Shown: piece after piece, positions 1 to 9,508 of the stretch
Numbering within the stretch: position 1 is the stretch's first letter
Layout of the letters: every line of letters starts with the position of its first letter
Origin: Ligustrum vulgare
Lineage: Eukaryota; Streptophyta; Magnoliopsida; Lamiales; Oleaceae
Assembly: GCA_963555705.1 (NCBI GenBank)
Contig: OY743183.1
Coordinates: 29,733,932 to 29,797,931, forward strand
Length of the DNA: 64,000 nt
Reading direction: 5' to 3'
Translations under genes and position numbers: made by a program
The notes under the pieces: model-generated
The model's database searches: none
Told to the model about the DNA's origin: nothing
What the model saw: only the letters and a program-made list of their open reading frames with translations

Positions 1-840
1 AACCACAAAAAACCGAACATGACTCACTCCATAGCCTACTGTCAACATAACAAACCACCGATTCCACCACCATTACCGAGTATCACTACCAAAACCAACT
101 GCCCTTCACCAACCACAGCCACAATCACCGCTCGCCCACCACTTCTCGTCCAAAATCATTCAAATATCACCCAAATCAAAACCCAAAAACTAAAGAAATA
201 ATAAAGTACGTATCTTACCTTGATCTCCGTCCATTTGGACCGGATTTTTGCCGGAACACCCAATCACCTCCACCTCGGTTTGCACGGAATCGAGCCCCAA
301 TACCTCCTTATTTTCCTCCCTCATCGCTGTCGCTCACCAAGTCACCCATGGCGGCGTCTCCGCGGGCGAAACGCCAGTGGAAGTAGCATCGATAGCCCCA
401 GCGGAGATGGGTCCATCGCCATCTCTCATTCACTCCTCTCTGTCGCCGGAAGTAGAGAGAGAAATGAGGATTTGTTATGTTTTAAAAAATTTTAACTTTG
501 TGAAATTACCCCTAAAGCCCCAAATTTTAAAAGTGATTATTTCAGTCCCTTGTTGTAAAGGTTCTTTAACTTAATCCCCGAAGTTTTGAAATAAATTAGT
601 TACCCCTTGTGTTTTGAAATTCTACGAGTCAGTTCTTTTATTTTTGAAAAAGTCTATTTCAGCCTTTAAACGTTTAAATATCAGCTTCTTCAAAAATCTC
701 AATTTAGTCCCTAAACTTTATTTTGTCACTTTAATCTTTAAATTTTAAAAATACTAAATTAATTCAATTTTCTTTTGGTTAGACGGAGCATTTGGCTAAT
801 TAAAAGATTGACGTGTTATTCTTGCTCCACCTCTTTGAAC
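1..840 (-). mobile_element. Truncated LTR-like element (left-edge fragment)
   Basis: Read on the minus strand, this stretch has the same order of landmarks as elements A, B, C and D. An AT-rich part with repeated 'ggactaaat/ggactgaaat' phrases (about 840-480) is followed by a GA/CT-rich part with a GC-rich block (about 470-230), then 'caaggtaagata' near 218. The rest lies beyond the window. No coding frame is convincing; short frames such as those at 19-201 and 220-574 lack any recognisable domain. The right boundary is uncertain because no terminal TG/CA motif could be fixed. It could instead be decayed host intergenic DNA. Confidence 0.35.
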
Positions 841-1287
841 TCGTAAATTTTGTGGTAGACTCGCCCCAACTAATTAGTTTAAATTATAATTATTTGTATT
901 ATGTGGATTTACTTGATATATATGCTTAATTGCATAAGACAAGACAAAAATATATCTTATGAGATAAAATGAGAAATTGTTGTTATATATGTCATAACTT
1001 ATATACTTTATTGCATAAGACAAGACAAAAATATGTTCATTTGCATCACTATGTGATGCTTATGATTATGAAGAGAATGTCACTGTATTATTTGCATAAT
1101 TACGTGTTCAATTATTTTGTAAATTAATTATTGGCGAGTATTTTTTCGAAATGCTCATCCTGTTTTTAACAACATTCGAAGATTCCGCAGACGGTGGTGG
1201 AAAATCAATAAATGAAGCAAATTTTTGAAAGAAACGATTATGAGTTTTGATGATTTATTTTATCGTTACAATATTAAGAATGTAAAT
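841..1287. other. AT-rich spacer with an exact 25-bp direct repeat
   Basis: No gene is visible. A 25-bp sequence beginning ATTGCATAAGACAAGAC occurs identically at 929-953 and 1010-1034, a period of 81 bp. The remainder is AT-rich sequence with no open frame or element signature that I recognise. Confidence 0.5.
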
Positions 1288-2331
1288 TGTAACGCCCCAA
1301 ATTCCGTAAAGCTCGGGACGTCACTTCTCCTTTAAATCTAATTTTATTGCGGAAAATAATTAAATTCGAAACATCGTATTTATGTGAAAATCTCAACAGT
1401 AAATAAATTAAATTTGATAAATGCATAAAAACGTTGAAATCTTAACTTTCAAAGAAAGTAACGACAAATAATTAAATTGACTATGTTCATGACTTTAAAT
1501 ATCATATTTAAAATAACGACATATAAATAAATTGACACTATTCATGAATCGTGACTTTAAAAATATAGCTTCATTATTATTTGCCACCACTGCCCTTTCA
1601 TTCACCACCATCTCGGAAATCTGCAATTTGTAAGTTTAAAAATAGGAGTTAGTATTTCGAAAGAAATACTCAGTAGGTTCAGCGCAAATTAAATAAACTG
1701 TACAGCCCGAAGACATGTGGATCTGGGCCCGAAGGCAACTGATCCATGCCCGAAGACATGTGGATCTAGGCCCGAAGGCAATTGGTCCATACCCGAAGAC
1801 ATGTGGATCTAGGCCTAAAGGCGATTGGTCCATGCTCGAAGACATGTGGATCTGGGCCCGAAGGCAATTAATTCTCATAAATTGCATAATCACATGCATA
1901 ATTTTACAATAGGGTTTACTTAATATTGCACATTTAAAATAAAAGAGGTTTTGAAGTAATGAACCTACCTGAAAGTATTCTCGAGTTTGTTGAGGGGAAA
2001 AACGTTAATCTTCTAAACGTCTAAGCTCCTCGTCTAGCCATTAAATAATATAATTCTTAAACTAGTATTTTTGGAATATAAAAATAAATTTGAGGGTTGA
2101 ATTGAAAGAATTTAAAAGTGTAAAACTCGGACTAAAAGGATAAAGTGTAAAGATTTGGGACTAAAGATAAATATTTTAAAACTAAAAGACTGAAATAACT
2201 TAATTTAAGAGTAAGGGCTGAAATAAGACATTTTAAACATTGTAAGGACTGAATTAAATGATTTTAAAATCAATGGACTGAAATAGAAAAGTTTGGGGCT
2301 GAATTAAAAGGATTTTAAATCAATAGGGACT
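1288..2331 (-). mobile_element. LTR-like element A, left part
   Basis: Begins with TGTAACGCCCC at 1288. The first ~100 bases are an imperfect inverted copy of the end of the right part (10891-10991), including shared 'acgtcactt', 'tgcggaaa' and 'aaacatcgtatttat' blocks. Landmarks read in minus orientation: a tandem-repeat hub (1705-1876), then 'cctactgagta' near 1670, then the TGTAACG end. From about 2080 the plus strand shows the 'ggactgaaat' phrases typical of the 5' half of a plus-oriented LTR. The piece is interrupted at GGACT (2327-2331) by Gypsy-1 and resumes at 9509. Confidence 0.5.
1705..1876. repeat. Four 43-bp tandem repeats in element A
   Basis: Copies start at 1705, 1748, 1791 and 1834. 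Each carries 'cccgaagacatgtggatct' followed by a variant of 'gggcccgaaggcaa'. Copies differ by a few substitutions. This GC-rich hub sits where B and C carry their own unrelated short tandem repeats. Confidence 0.85.
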
Positions 2332-2569
2332 TGATGAGTTCCGGAGTGGCTCAACGAGCGTTGACCCGTTGCACGTGCCCATAGGACCAATAATGAGGCA
2401 AAGAGCCAAAAGAATCAAGCAGACAATGCAAGGATTCATGCAAGCGTGGATGAATGAGTGTTCGAGTGCAAAGACCTCATTTACGTTGCATAACAAAGTG
2501 GAAGAAGAGCCAAAGTTATTACTATACATTTGGATCAAAGAACAACAAGAAATCGAGGCAGAAGCATTC

Positions 2570-2872
2570 TCACGGCCGTAACATACCTTTTTACGGCCGT
2601 AAAATCATCTTGGCTAAATTTGTGCAGAAAGGCAGTCACGGCCGTAAACCATGATCTCATGGCCGTAACATCATCAAGACAAAATTATGCAGAAGAGGAG
2701 TTACGGCCGTAAACCAAATCCTCACGGCAGTAAATATAGTTTAGTAGTTTTTATATTTTTATTCAGAGAGTCGATTACGGCCGTATATAAATTTGTCACG
2801 TCCGTAACATATGTTTTGCTTTTTTAGTCCGTAAGTCACTAACGGCCGTAAACTTAAAAGTTACGGCCGTAA
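2570..2872. promoter_or_regulatory. Five pairs of ACGGCCGT palindromes in the 5' LTR
   Basis: Twelve-base sites matching TTACGGCCGTAA, exactly or with one to three changes, start at 2570, 2591, 2636, 2657, 2701, 2722, 2775, 2796, 2840 and 2861. The two members of every pair are exactly 21 bp apart, about two turns of the helix, and pairs recur every 65-74 bp. The cluster ends about 85 bp upstream of the TATA box, so it occupies the position of a U3 enhancer. Binding of a dimeric host or element protein is inference. Confidence 0.75.
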
Positions 2873-2956
2873 ATTAGGAGGCGTATTTTTAACCTAATTT
2901 CAGCATTTTAGTTTAGGTTTAATTCTAGTTATTTTTGGTTACTTTATTTTGTTAGC

Positions 2957-2968
2957 CTATATATATGG
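2957..2968 (+). promoter_or_regulatory. Probable TATA box of the 5' LTR
   Basis: CTATATATATGG, preserved at 9184-9195 in the 3' LTR. It is the best core-promoter candidate in the LTR. The U3/R boundary itself cannot be placed from sequence alone. Confidence 0.5.
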
Positions 2969-3277
2969 CTTTATTCAGCATTGTAAGAAACAACTTTTAT
3001 TCTTGAGATTAATGATATTGAAGGTGAGATATTCCCTTAATTTTCTTCGTGTTCTCGTTGAACAAATTGAACTTATCAAAGGATTTGACAACCTTTGTGG
3101 CGTTCCCCTTTGTGGTTCTTATCTCCGCATCGTAACGGGTTTTGGGTTTAATATACCCATAGTTCTTGCGTCGTGAGGTCGGGGTTGCATTGTCACCATC
3201 TACTATCTTGGATTTTAGAGCTTTCCGTCGTTTAATTCAGCGTGTTCTTGGTGATCCCCGTATCGGATCACATCATC

Positions 3278-3289
3278 TGGTATCAGAGC
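3278..3289 (+). other. Primer-binding site, initiator tRNA-Met
   Basis: TGGTATCAGAGC follows the 5' LTR after a 2-nt gap (TC). It matches the usual plant retrotransposon PBS complementary to the 3' end of tRNA-iMet. Confidence 0.93.
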
Positions 3290-3864
3290 CTGTCTCTAAA
3301 TCCAATTATTTAGTATTCCAGTTCTTTTTCTTTTATTTCCAATTATTAATCATTCAAAAAAAAAAAAATTCATTCCAATTCTTGCTTCTTGAAATTCGTC
3401 AGAAATTCAAGATTTGCCAATTTCTGTTTCTTGTTCTTGATTAATTTTATTGAGTAGCAAAAAAAAAAAAAAAAAAAATAGAAAGGAAGTATTGTTGATT
3501 TGAACAAGAAGTCAAGAAAATAATATTTGGTAAATCTTTCCAACAATTCTTGTTTCCATTAAATTCCTTATTCCATAAAACTTCTTCTTGCAATAAAATT
3601 TTTGTTTCCATAATTCCATCTTCAAATTTCCTAATTCCAATTTTTCCATCAACTTTTCTTATTTGCACTTTGGGATTTATTCCACAAGGACCAAATTCGT
3701 GACTAGTTTGGTGGGTTCTTTGAGAACGTGGGAAAAAGGGAATAGAGAGGAAAAAGGCAGAGCGGTGAGATTAATAGAGGGAAAAAGCCAAAATCGAGTG
3801 ATACATGAGTGATAAAATACGTGAGGATCTTTATTTTTTTTTTCTCTTTTCTTTATTACTAACC
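3290..3864 (+). other. Gypsy-1 untranslated leader
   Basis: AT-rich leader between PBS and gag, with A-runs at 3357-3368 and about 3460-3478. No coding frame is convincing. A frame opening at 3805 would add 20 hydrophobic residues to gag and is judged less likely than the ATG at 3865. Confidence 0.6.
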
Positions 3865-5257
3865 ATGTCACAGAAGGAAGTTTCGTCGACGGAAAGGGAT
3901 CTTCAAGATTTTAAAATGCTTGCAATGGTGGAGGAACGTTTTGCAAAATTGGAGGCGAGGTTGGATGCCAAGTTGGAAGCAAAATTTGGTACACAATCCG
4001 GCGTAAATGTGGAAAAACCTAATAATCCAGGGGAGACACGTGGTGCGGGAATTGTTCAACCACGTCAGGAACAACCGCGCAATTTCCCTAATTTACGGAG
4101 ACCACTAAGGTATGACTTCAACCCACAATTTAGAGCTAGGAATGAATGTGTTGAGGTTGTTGATAGTGATGAAGATAGTGGTGAATTGTCTATTACTAAT
4201 GTTGGTAGGAGACGAGATCGGGGAGAAAGACGTGATAGGGGATATAGGCGTGATCGTAGGGATGACGTCGATGGACATGTTGGTAATATAAAATTGTCCA
4301 TTCCCTCGTTTCAGGGTAAGAGTAATCCGGACATTTATTTTGAATGGGAAAAGAGGGTAGAATTAATTTTTGATTGTCATAATTATTCTGAAGTTAAAAA
4401 GGTTAAATTGGCAGTCGTAGAATTTACTGATTATGCTATAGTATGGTGGGATCAATTGGTTACTAGTAAAAGGAGGAATGGGGAGAGGCCTATTGAAACT
4501 TGGGATGAGTTGAAGGCCCTTATGAGAAAACGATTTGTGCCTGGACATTACTACAGGGATCTCTACCAAAAACTACAAACCCTTTCCCAAGGTAGTAAGA
4601 GTGTGGAGGATTACCATAGGGAGATGGAGGTTGCCATGACTTAGGGAAGATATAGAGGAAGACCCGGAGGTAACCATGGCTAGGTTTTTAAATGGTTTAA
4701 ATCGAGATATTGCTAATGTTATTGAATTGCAGCATTATATCGATTTGGAGGAGATGCTTCACATGGCCATGAAAATGGAGCGACAATTAAAAAGGAAGGG
4801 AACTTCAAAATTTTCTACAAGTTCCAATTCTTTTGGTAAGTCTACATGGAGTGGGACTTCTAAAAATGATGGGGTTGTGCAGAAAAATAAATTTGAGGCA
4901 CCAAAGGGAAAAATAGAGCCACCCAACAAAGGTAAAATTGCTTTTGATTCTCAAACTCCTAGGACTAGAGATATTCGTTGTTTTAAATGTTCCGACTTAG
5001 GACATATTTCTTCACAATGTCCAAATAAACGAATATTGGTTATGCGTGACGGGGTATTAAGTTCGGAGGATGAGAAAGAGGAAGAAGTGGAGGATGAGTA
5101 TAAGGATATGCCAGCTCTAGAGGATGTTAGTGAAAATGATGATGGGGACTATGCAGTAGCTAAATCACTTGTCAGTAGGAGAGCCTTAGTACTCAAGTTA
5201 AGGTGGAAGAGTCGGGTGAGCAGTGAGAAAATATATTTCATACTAGGTGCTTTATGA
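3865..5257 (+). pseudogene. Gypsy-1 gag (capsid and nucleocapsid), frameshifted
   Basis: Gag builds the virus-like particle and packages element RNA. From ATG 3865 (MSQKEVSST) a coiled-coil-prone, charged N-terminus leads into a retrotransposon gag domain from about residue 140 (FQGKSNPDIYFEWEK ... YAIVWWDQL ... FVPGHYYRDL). The frame ends at 4642-4644 in a TAG created by a one-base slip and continues in another frame from about 4650 (ARFLNGLNRDIANVIELQHY). A CCHC zinc knuckle, CFKCSDLGHISSQC, lies near 4979-5020, followed by an acidic stretch. The second frame ends at 5255-5257, just as the protease opens in a third frame. An ATG at 3805 in the first frame is also possible. Confidence 0.88.
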
Positions 5258-5772
5258 ATAACAAGGTGTGTAGTTTGATAATAGATGGTGGTAGTTGTGC
5301 GAACGTTGCTAGCACTACTCTAGTGGAGAAATTATGCCTACCTATACTAAAACACCCTAGGCCATATAAGCTACAATGGTTAAATGAATCGGGTGAGATT
5401 AAGGTGAATAAACAGGTGGTAGTTGATTTGGCGATTGGGAAGTATGAAGATAGGGTGGTTTACGATGTGGTACCCATGCATGCGGGGCACATCTTGTTGG
5501 GAAGGCCATGGCAATTCGATAGGAAGGTTATTCATGATGGCTTTAAAAATAGGTATACCTTCACTAAGGATGGGAAAAATATCAAACTAATGCCTTTATC
5601 ACCTCAACAGGTCTATGAAGACCAATTGAAATTAAAAAGTGAGGAAGAGAGAAAGAGGGTCGGGACCACATTCCCTGAAAAAGGAGAGTTGAGTGAACAG
5701 AAGAGGGTCGGGACCACGATCCCGGAAAAAGGAGAGTTGGGACCACGATCCCAGAAAAAGGAGAGGGTGTGA
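5254..5772 (+). pseudogene. Gypsy-1 aspartic protease domain
   Basis: Retroviral-type protease that would cleave the gag-pol polyprotein. The active-site region reads LIIDGGSCANVAS. The family usually has D-S/T-G, so DGG is a departure at the residue after the catalytic Asp. The downstream HILLGRPWQFDRKV matches the conserved ILGRPW block. A stop (TGA, 5232-5234) lies just upstream in this frame where an Arg codon CGA would be expected, consistent with CpG decay. The C-terminal part has three near-repeats of a phrase containing RVGTTxPEKGEL (about 5650-5765). The frame then shifts before reverse transcriptase. Confidence 0.85.
5650..5765. repeat. Short tandem repeat at the protease-RT junction
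   Basis: 'gggtcgggaccac' / 'gaaaaaggagagttg' phrases recur about three times with spacing of roughly 40-50 bp. The repeat lies in the linker between protease and reverse transcriptase, next to a frame change, and could have caused it by slippage. Confidence 0.6.
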
Positions 5773-8677
5773 AGAGTGCCAGTAAAAATAAAAGAGAGAA
5801 AACAAAGGTGAGCTTCTACGCAAAACAGAGTGATATCACCAAAGCTATTTCTACAAATAAACCAGTGATTTTACTCATGTATAAGGAATCTCTCCTTGTA
5901 CTTGATGAAGCTAACCACTCCCTCCCCAGTTTAGCTGTGTCTCTTTTGCAGGAATTTGCAGATTTATTTCCCGAGGAGATTCCTAGTGGGCTGCCGCCAA
6001 TTCGAGGGATTGAACACCATATTGACTTCGTGCCGGGAGCAGTCATCCCAAACAGGCAAGCTTATAGGAGCAATCCCGAAGAGACCAAAGAGCTACAAAA
6101 GCAGGTTGAAGAGCTGTTGAAAAAGGGCTATGTTAGGGAAAGCATGAGCCCATGTGCAGTACTAGTTTTGTTGGTGCCAAAAAAAGATGGGACTTGGAGG
6201 ATGTGCGTTGATTGTAGAGCAGTCAACAATATTACGGTAAAGTATCGCCATCCCATACCTAGACTTGATGACATGCTTGATGAACTATATGGTGCTTGTA
6301 TTTTAGCAAAATAGACCTTAAGAGTGGTTATCACCAAATTCGTATGAAAGAAGGTGATGAATGGAAAACCGCCTTCAAAACCAAATATGGTTTATATGAA
6401 TGGATGGTTTTGCCGTTCGGCTTCTCAAATGCACCTAGCACTTTTATGAGATTAATGAATCATGTCTTGCGTGCTTACATTGGTAAATTCGTTGTGGTAT
6501 ACTTTGATGACATTTTGGTATATAGTAAGAACTTAGGTGATCACATTGAACATTTAAGATCTGTTTTGGACGTTTTGAAAACTGAAAAACTATATGCTAA
6601 TTTTAAAAAGTGTACTTTTTGCATGGAAAAGGTAATTTTTCTTGGTTTTTTCGTTAGTGCTGATGGTGTTGAGGTAGATGAGGAGAAAATTCGTGCTATT
6701 AAAGAATGGCCAACTCCCAAAAGTATTACGGAGGTTAGGAGCTTCCACGGGTTGGCTGGGTTTTATAGGAGATTTGTTAAAGACTTTAGCACACTTGCAG
6801 CACCACTCACAGAAATAGTCAAGAAAAGTGTAGGATTTCATTGGGGGGTAGCACAAGAAAATGCTTTTAAAATGCTTAAGGATAGGTTATGTTCTGCACC
6901 GGTTTTGGCTTTATCTAACTTTAAAAAAATATTTGAGATTGAATGTGATGCATCAGGAATAGGTATTGGAGCTGTTCTTATGCAGGAAAAAAGGCCACTT
7001 GCATTTTTCAGTGAAAAGCTGAGTAGGGCAGTTTTGAATTATCCTACCTACGACAAGGAGCTTTATGCTCTTGTTCGTGCCTTGGAGACATGGCAGCACT
7101 ATTTGTGGCCAAAGGAATTCGTCATACACACTGACCACGAGTCACTGAAACACCTCAAGGGACAAGGTAAGCTAAACAAAAGACACGGCCGTTGGATGGA
7201 ATTCATTGAGACTTTTCCATACGTCATTCGCTATAAGCAAGGTAAGGAGAATGTGGTAGCAAATGCCCTTTCTCGCAGGTACGTACTTCTAAACTCTTTA
7301 AATGCGAAGTTGCTTAGGTTTGAATATATAAGAGGTGTGTATGCTAATGACCCTGATTTTTCTATCATTTATGCTTCATGCGAAAAAGGTGCAATTGATA
7401 AATTTTATAGGCATGATGGCTATTTGTTTAGGGAAAGTAAACTTTGTGTGCCTAATTGTTCTATGCGTGAATTGCTAGTGCGTGAGGCTCATGGTGGGGG
7501 GTTAATGGGACACTTTGGTGTTATTAAGACATTAGAAACTTTACAAGAGCACTTTTATTGGCCTAAAATGAAAAAGGATGTTCACCATATTTGTGAAAGG
7601 TGCATAACTTGTAAGCAATCTAAGTCTAGAGTCTTACCACAAGGTTTGTATACACCTTTGCCCGTACCTAATGAACCTTGGGTAGATATATCCATGGATT
7701 TTGTGTTAGGTTTTCCTAGGACAAAAAAGGGTAGAGACTCGATATTTGTGGTGGTAGACAGGTTTAGCAAAATGAAGCATTTTATTCCTTGTAATAAAAC
7801 TGATGACGCAACAAACATAGCTGACCTATTCTTTAGGGAGGTTGTGAGACTCCATGGGGTACCTAGGAGTATTGTGTCTGATAGGGATGTTAAGTTCCTA
7901 AGCTACTTTTGGAAAGTCTTGTGGGGGAAGATGGGTATTAAATTATTATTTTCTACTACATGTCACCCGCAAACTGATGGCCAAACAGAGGTAGTTAATA
8001 GGACATTAATCCAACTTTTGCACACTATAATAAATAAGAATTTAAAAAGTTGGGAGGAGTGTTTGCCATTTGTGGAATTTGCTTATAATCGATCTGTGCA
8101 TTCTACTACTTCATGTTCACCTTTTGAAGTTGTTTATGGTTTCAACCCGCTAACTCCTCTAGATTTAATTCCTTTACCTACAGATGAACGGAGCAGTTTG
8201 GACGGGGCGAAAAAAGCTTAGCTTGTGAAAGAGCTTCATGAGAAGGTGAAAGGGCAAATTGAAAAGAAAAATGAGCGTTATGCGACTCATGCCAACAAAG
8301 ATAGGAGGCAAGTGAAGTTCGAGCCGGGTGATTGGGTGTGGGTGCACTTGCGAAAGGAGCGATTTCCAACCCAAAGAAAGTCTAAGTTGCAGCCACGAGG
8401 CGATGGACCTTTTCAGATCCTTGAAAAGATAAATGAGAATGCATATAAGCTCGATCTTCCAGGTGAGTATAACGTGTCTGCTTCTTTTAATGTTGCTGAT
8501 CTCTCTCTGTTTGATGCAGGTGATGATTCGAGGACGAATCCTTTTCAACATGGAGGGGATGATGAGTTCCGGAGTGGCTCAACGAGCGTTGACCCGTTGC
8601 ACGTGCCCGTAGGACCAATAACGAGGCAAAGAGCCAAAAGAATCAAGCAGACAATGCAAGGATTCATGCAAGCGTGA
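5769..8677 (+). pseudogene. Gypsy-1 pol: reverse transcriptase, RNase H, integrase
   Basis: Copies element RNA to DNA and integrates it. RT starts in the frame at 5769 (PEEIPSGLPPIRGIEHHIDF ... VPKKDGTWRMCVDCRAVN), shifts by one base near 6300, and continues in the frame at 6296-8221 with the catalytic YFDD at 6500-6511. In that second frame RNase H spans residues ~214-326 (Asp218, HTDHES). Integrase follows: HHCC finger H399/H406/C433/C436, then D468, D529 and E565 with the D35E spacing, and [14 protein letters not shown]. An in-frame TAG at 8219-8221 precedes the C-terminal part (PGDWVWVHLRKERFP ... GPITRQRAKRIKQTM), whose last ~38 codons lie inside the 3' LTR. No obvious complete chromodomain is seen. 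Confidence 0.95.
8552..8559 (+). other. Polypurine tract
   Basis: GGAGGGGA lies directly against the 3' LTR and would prime plus-strand DNA synthesis. It is inside the pol reading frame. Confidence 0.85.
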
Positions 8678-9503
8678 ATGGATGAGTGTTCGAGTGCAAA
8701 GACCTCGTTTACGTTGCATAACAAAGTGGAAGAAGAGCCAAAGTTATAACTATGCATTTGGATCAAAGAACAACAAGAAATCGAGGCAGAAGCATTCTTA
8801 CGGCCGTAACATACCTTTTTACGGCCGTAAAATCATCTTGGCTAAGTTTGTGCAGAAAGGCAGTCACGGCCGTAAACCATGATCTCACGGCCGTAACATC
8901 ATCAAGACAAAATTATGCAGAAGAGGACTTACGGCCGTAAACCAAATCCTCATGGCCGTAAATATAGTTTAGTAGTTTTTATATTTTTATTCAGAGAGTC
9001 GATTACGGCCGTATATAAATTTTTCACGGCCGTAACATATGTTTTGCTTTTTAGTCCGTAAGTCACTTACGGCCGTAAACTTAAAAGTTACGGCCGTAAA
9101 TTAGGAGGCGTATTTTTAACCTAATTTCAGCGTTTTAGTTTAGGTTTAATTCTAGTTATTTTTGGTTACTTTATTTTGTTAGCCTATATATATGGCTTTA
9201 TTCAGCATTGTAAGAAACAATTTTTATTCTTGAGATTAATGATATTGAAGGTGAGATATTCCCTTAATTTTCTTCGTGTTCTCGTCGAACAAATTGAACT
9301 TATCAAAGTATTTGACAACCTTTGTGGCGTTCCCCCTTTGTGGTTCTTATCTTCGCATCGTAACGGGTTTTGGGTTTAATATACCCATAGTTCTTGCGTC
9401 GTGAGGTCGGGGTTGCATTGTTACCGTCTACTATCTTGGATTTTAGAGCTTTCCGGCGTTTAATTCCGCGTGTTCTTGGTGATCCCCGTATCGGATCACA
9501 TCA
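8560..9503 (+). repeat. Gypsy-1 3' LTR
   Basis: 944 bp, about 97% identical to the 5' LTR by eye. It carries ten ACGGCCGT palindromes in five pairs, all with 21-bp spacing: 8798/8819, 8864/8885, 8929/8950, 9003/9024 and 9067/9088. Several sites mutated in the 5' LTR are intact here. It encodes the last ~38 residues of pol, ending in a TGA at 8675-8677. The TSD GGACT follows at 9504-9508. Confidence 0.97.
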
Positions 9504-9508
9504 GGACT

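Larger units (their letters stand above)
2332..3275 (+). repeat. Gypsy-1 5' LTR
   Basis: Starts TGATGAGTTCCGGAG and ends GGATCACATCA, directly before the primer-binding site. It contains ten TTACGGCCGTAA-like palindromes (2570-2872) and a TATA box (2957-2968). The first ~118 bp are homologous to the end of pol in the 3' LTR. Here the codon matching the 3' LTR stop reads TGG, so the frame stays open for another 32 codons. Confidence 0.97.
2332..9503 (+). mobile_element. Gypsy-1: Ty3/gypsy LTR retrotransposon, structurally complete
   Basis: A 7,172-bp element with two 944-bp LTRs (TGATGAG...CACATCA), 5-bp target duplications GGACT at 2327-2331 and 9504-9508, a tRNA-Met primer-binding site, gag with a zinc knuckle, protease, reverse transcriptase, RNase H, integrase and a purine-rich tract. 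The order PR-RT-RH-IN is that of Ty3/gypsy. Gag-pol is broken by three or four frameshifts and at least two premature stops, so this copy is not expected to make a full polyprotein. By eye the LTRs differ at about 25-30 of 944 positions (~97% identical), so the insertion is moderately young. The C-terminal pol coding runs into the 3' LTR, a trait reported for CRM-type elements, but clade assignment needs a phylogeny. Confidence 0.97.

Noticed and set aside
2369..2581. 70-codon frame in the 5' LTR of Gypsy-1 as a separate gene
   Set aside because: It is the LTR copy of the pol C-terminus, not an independent gene.
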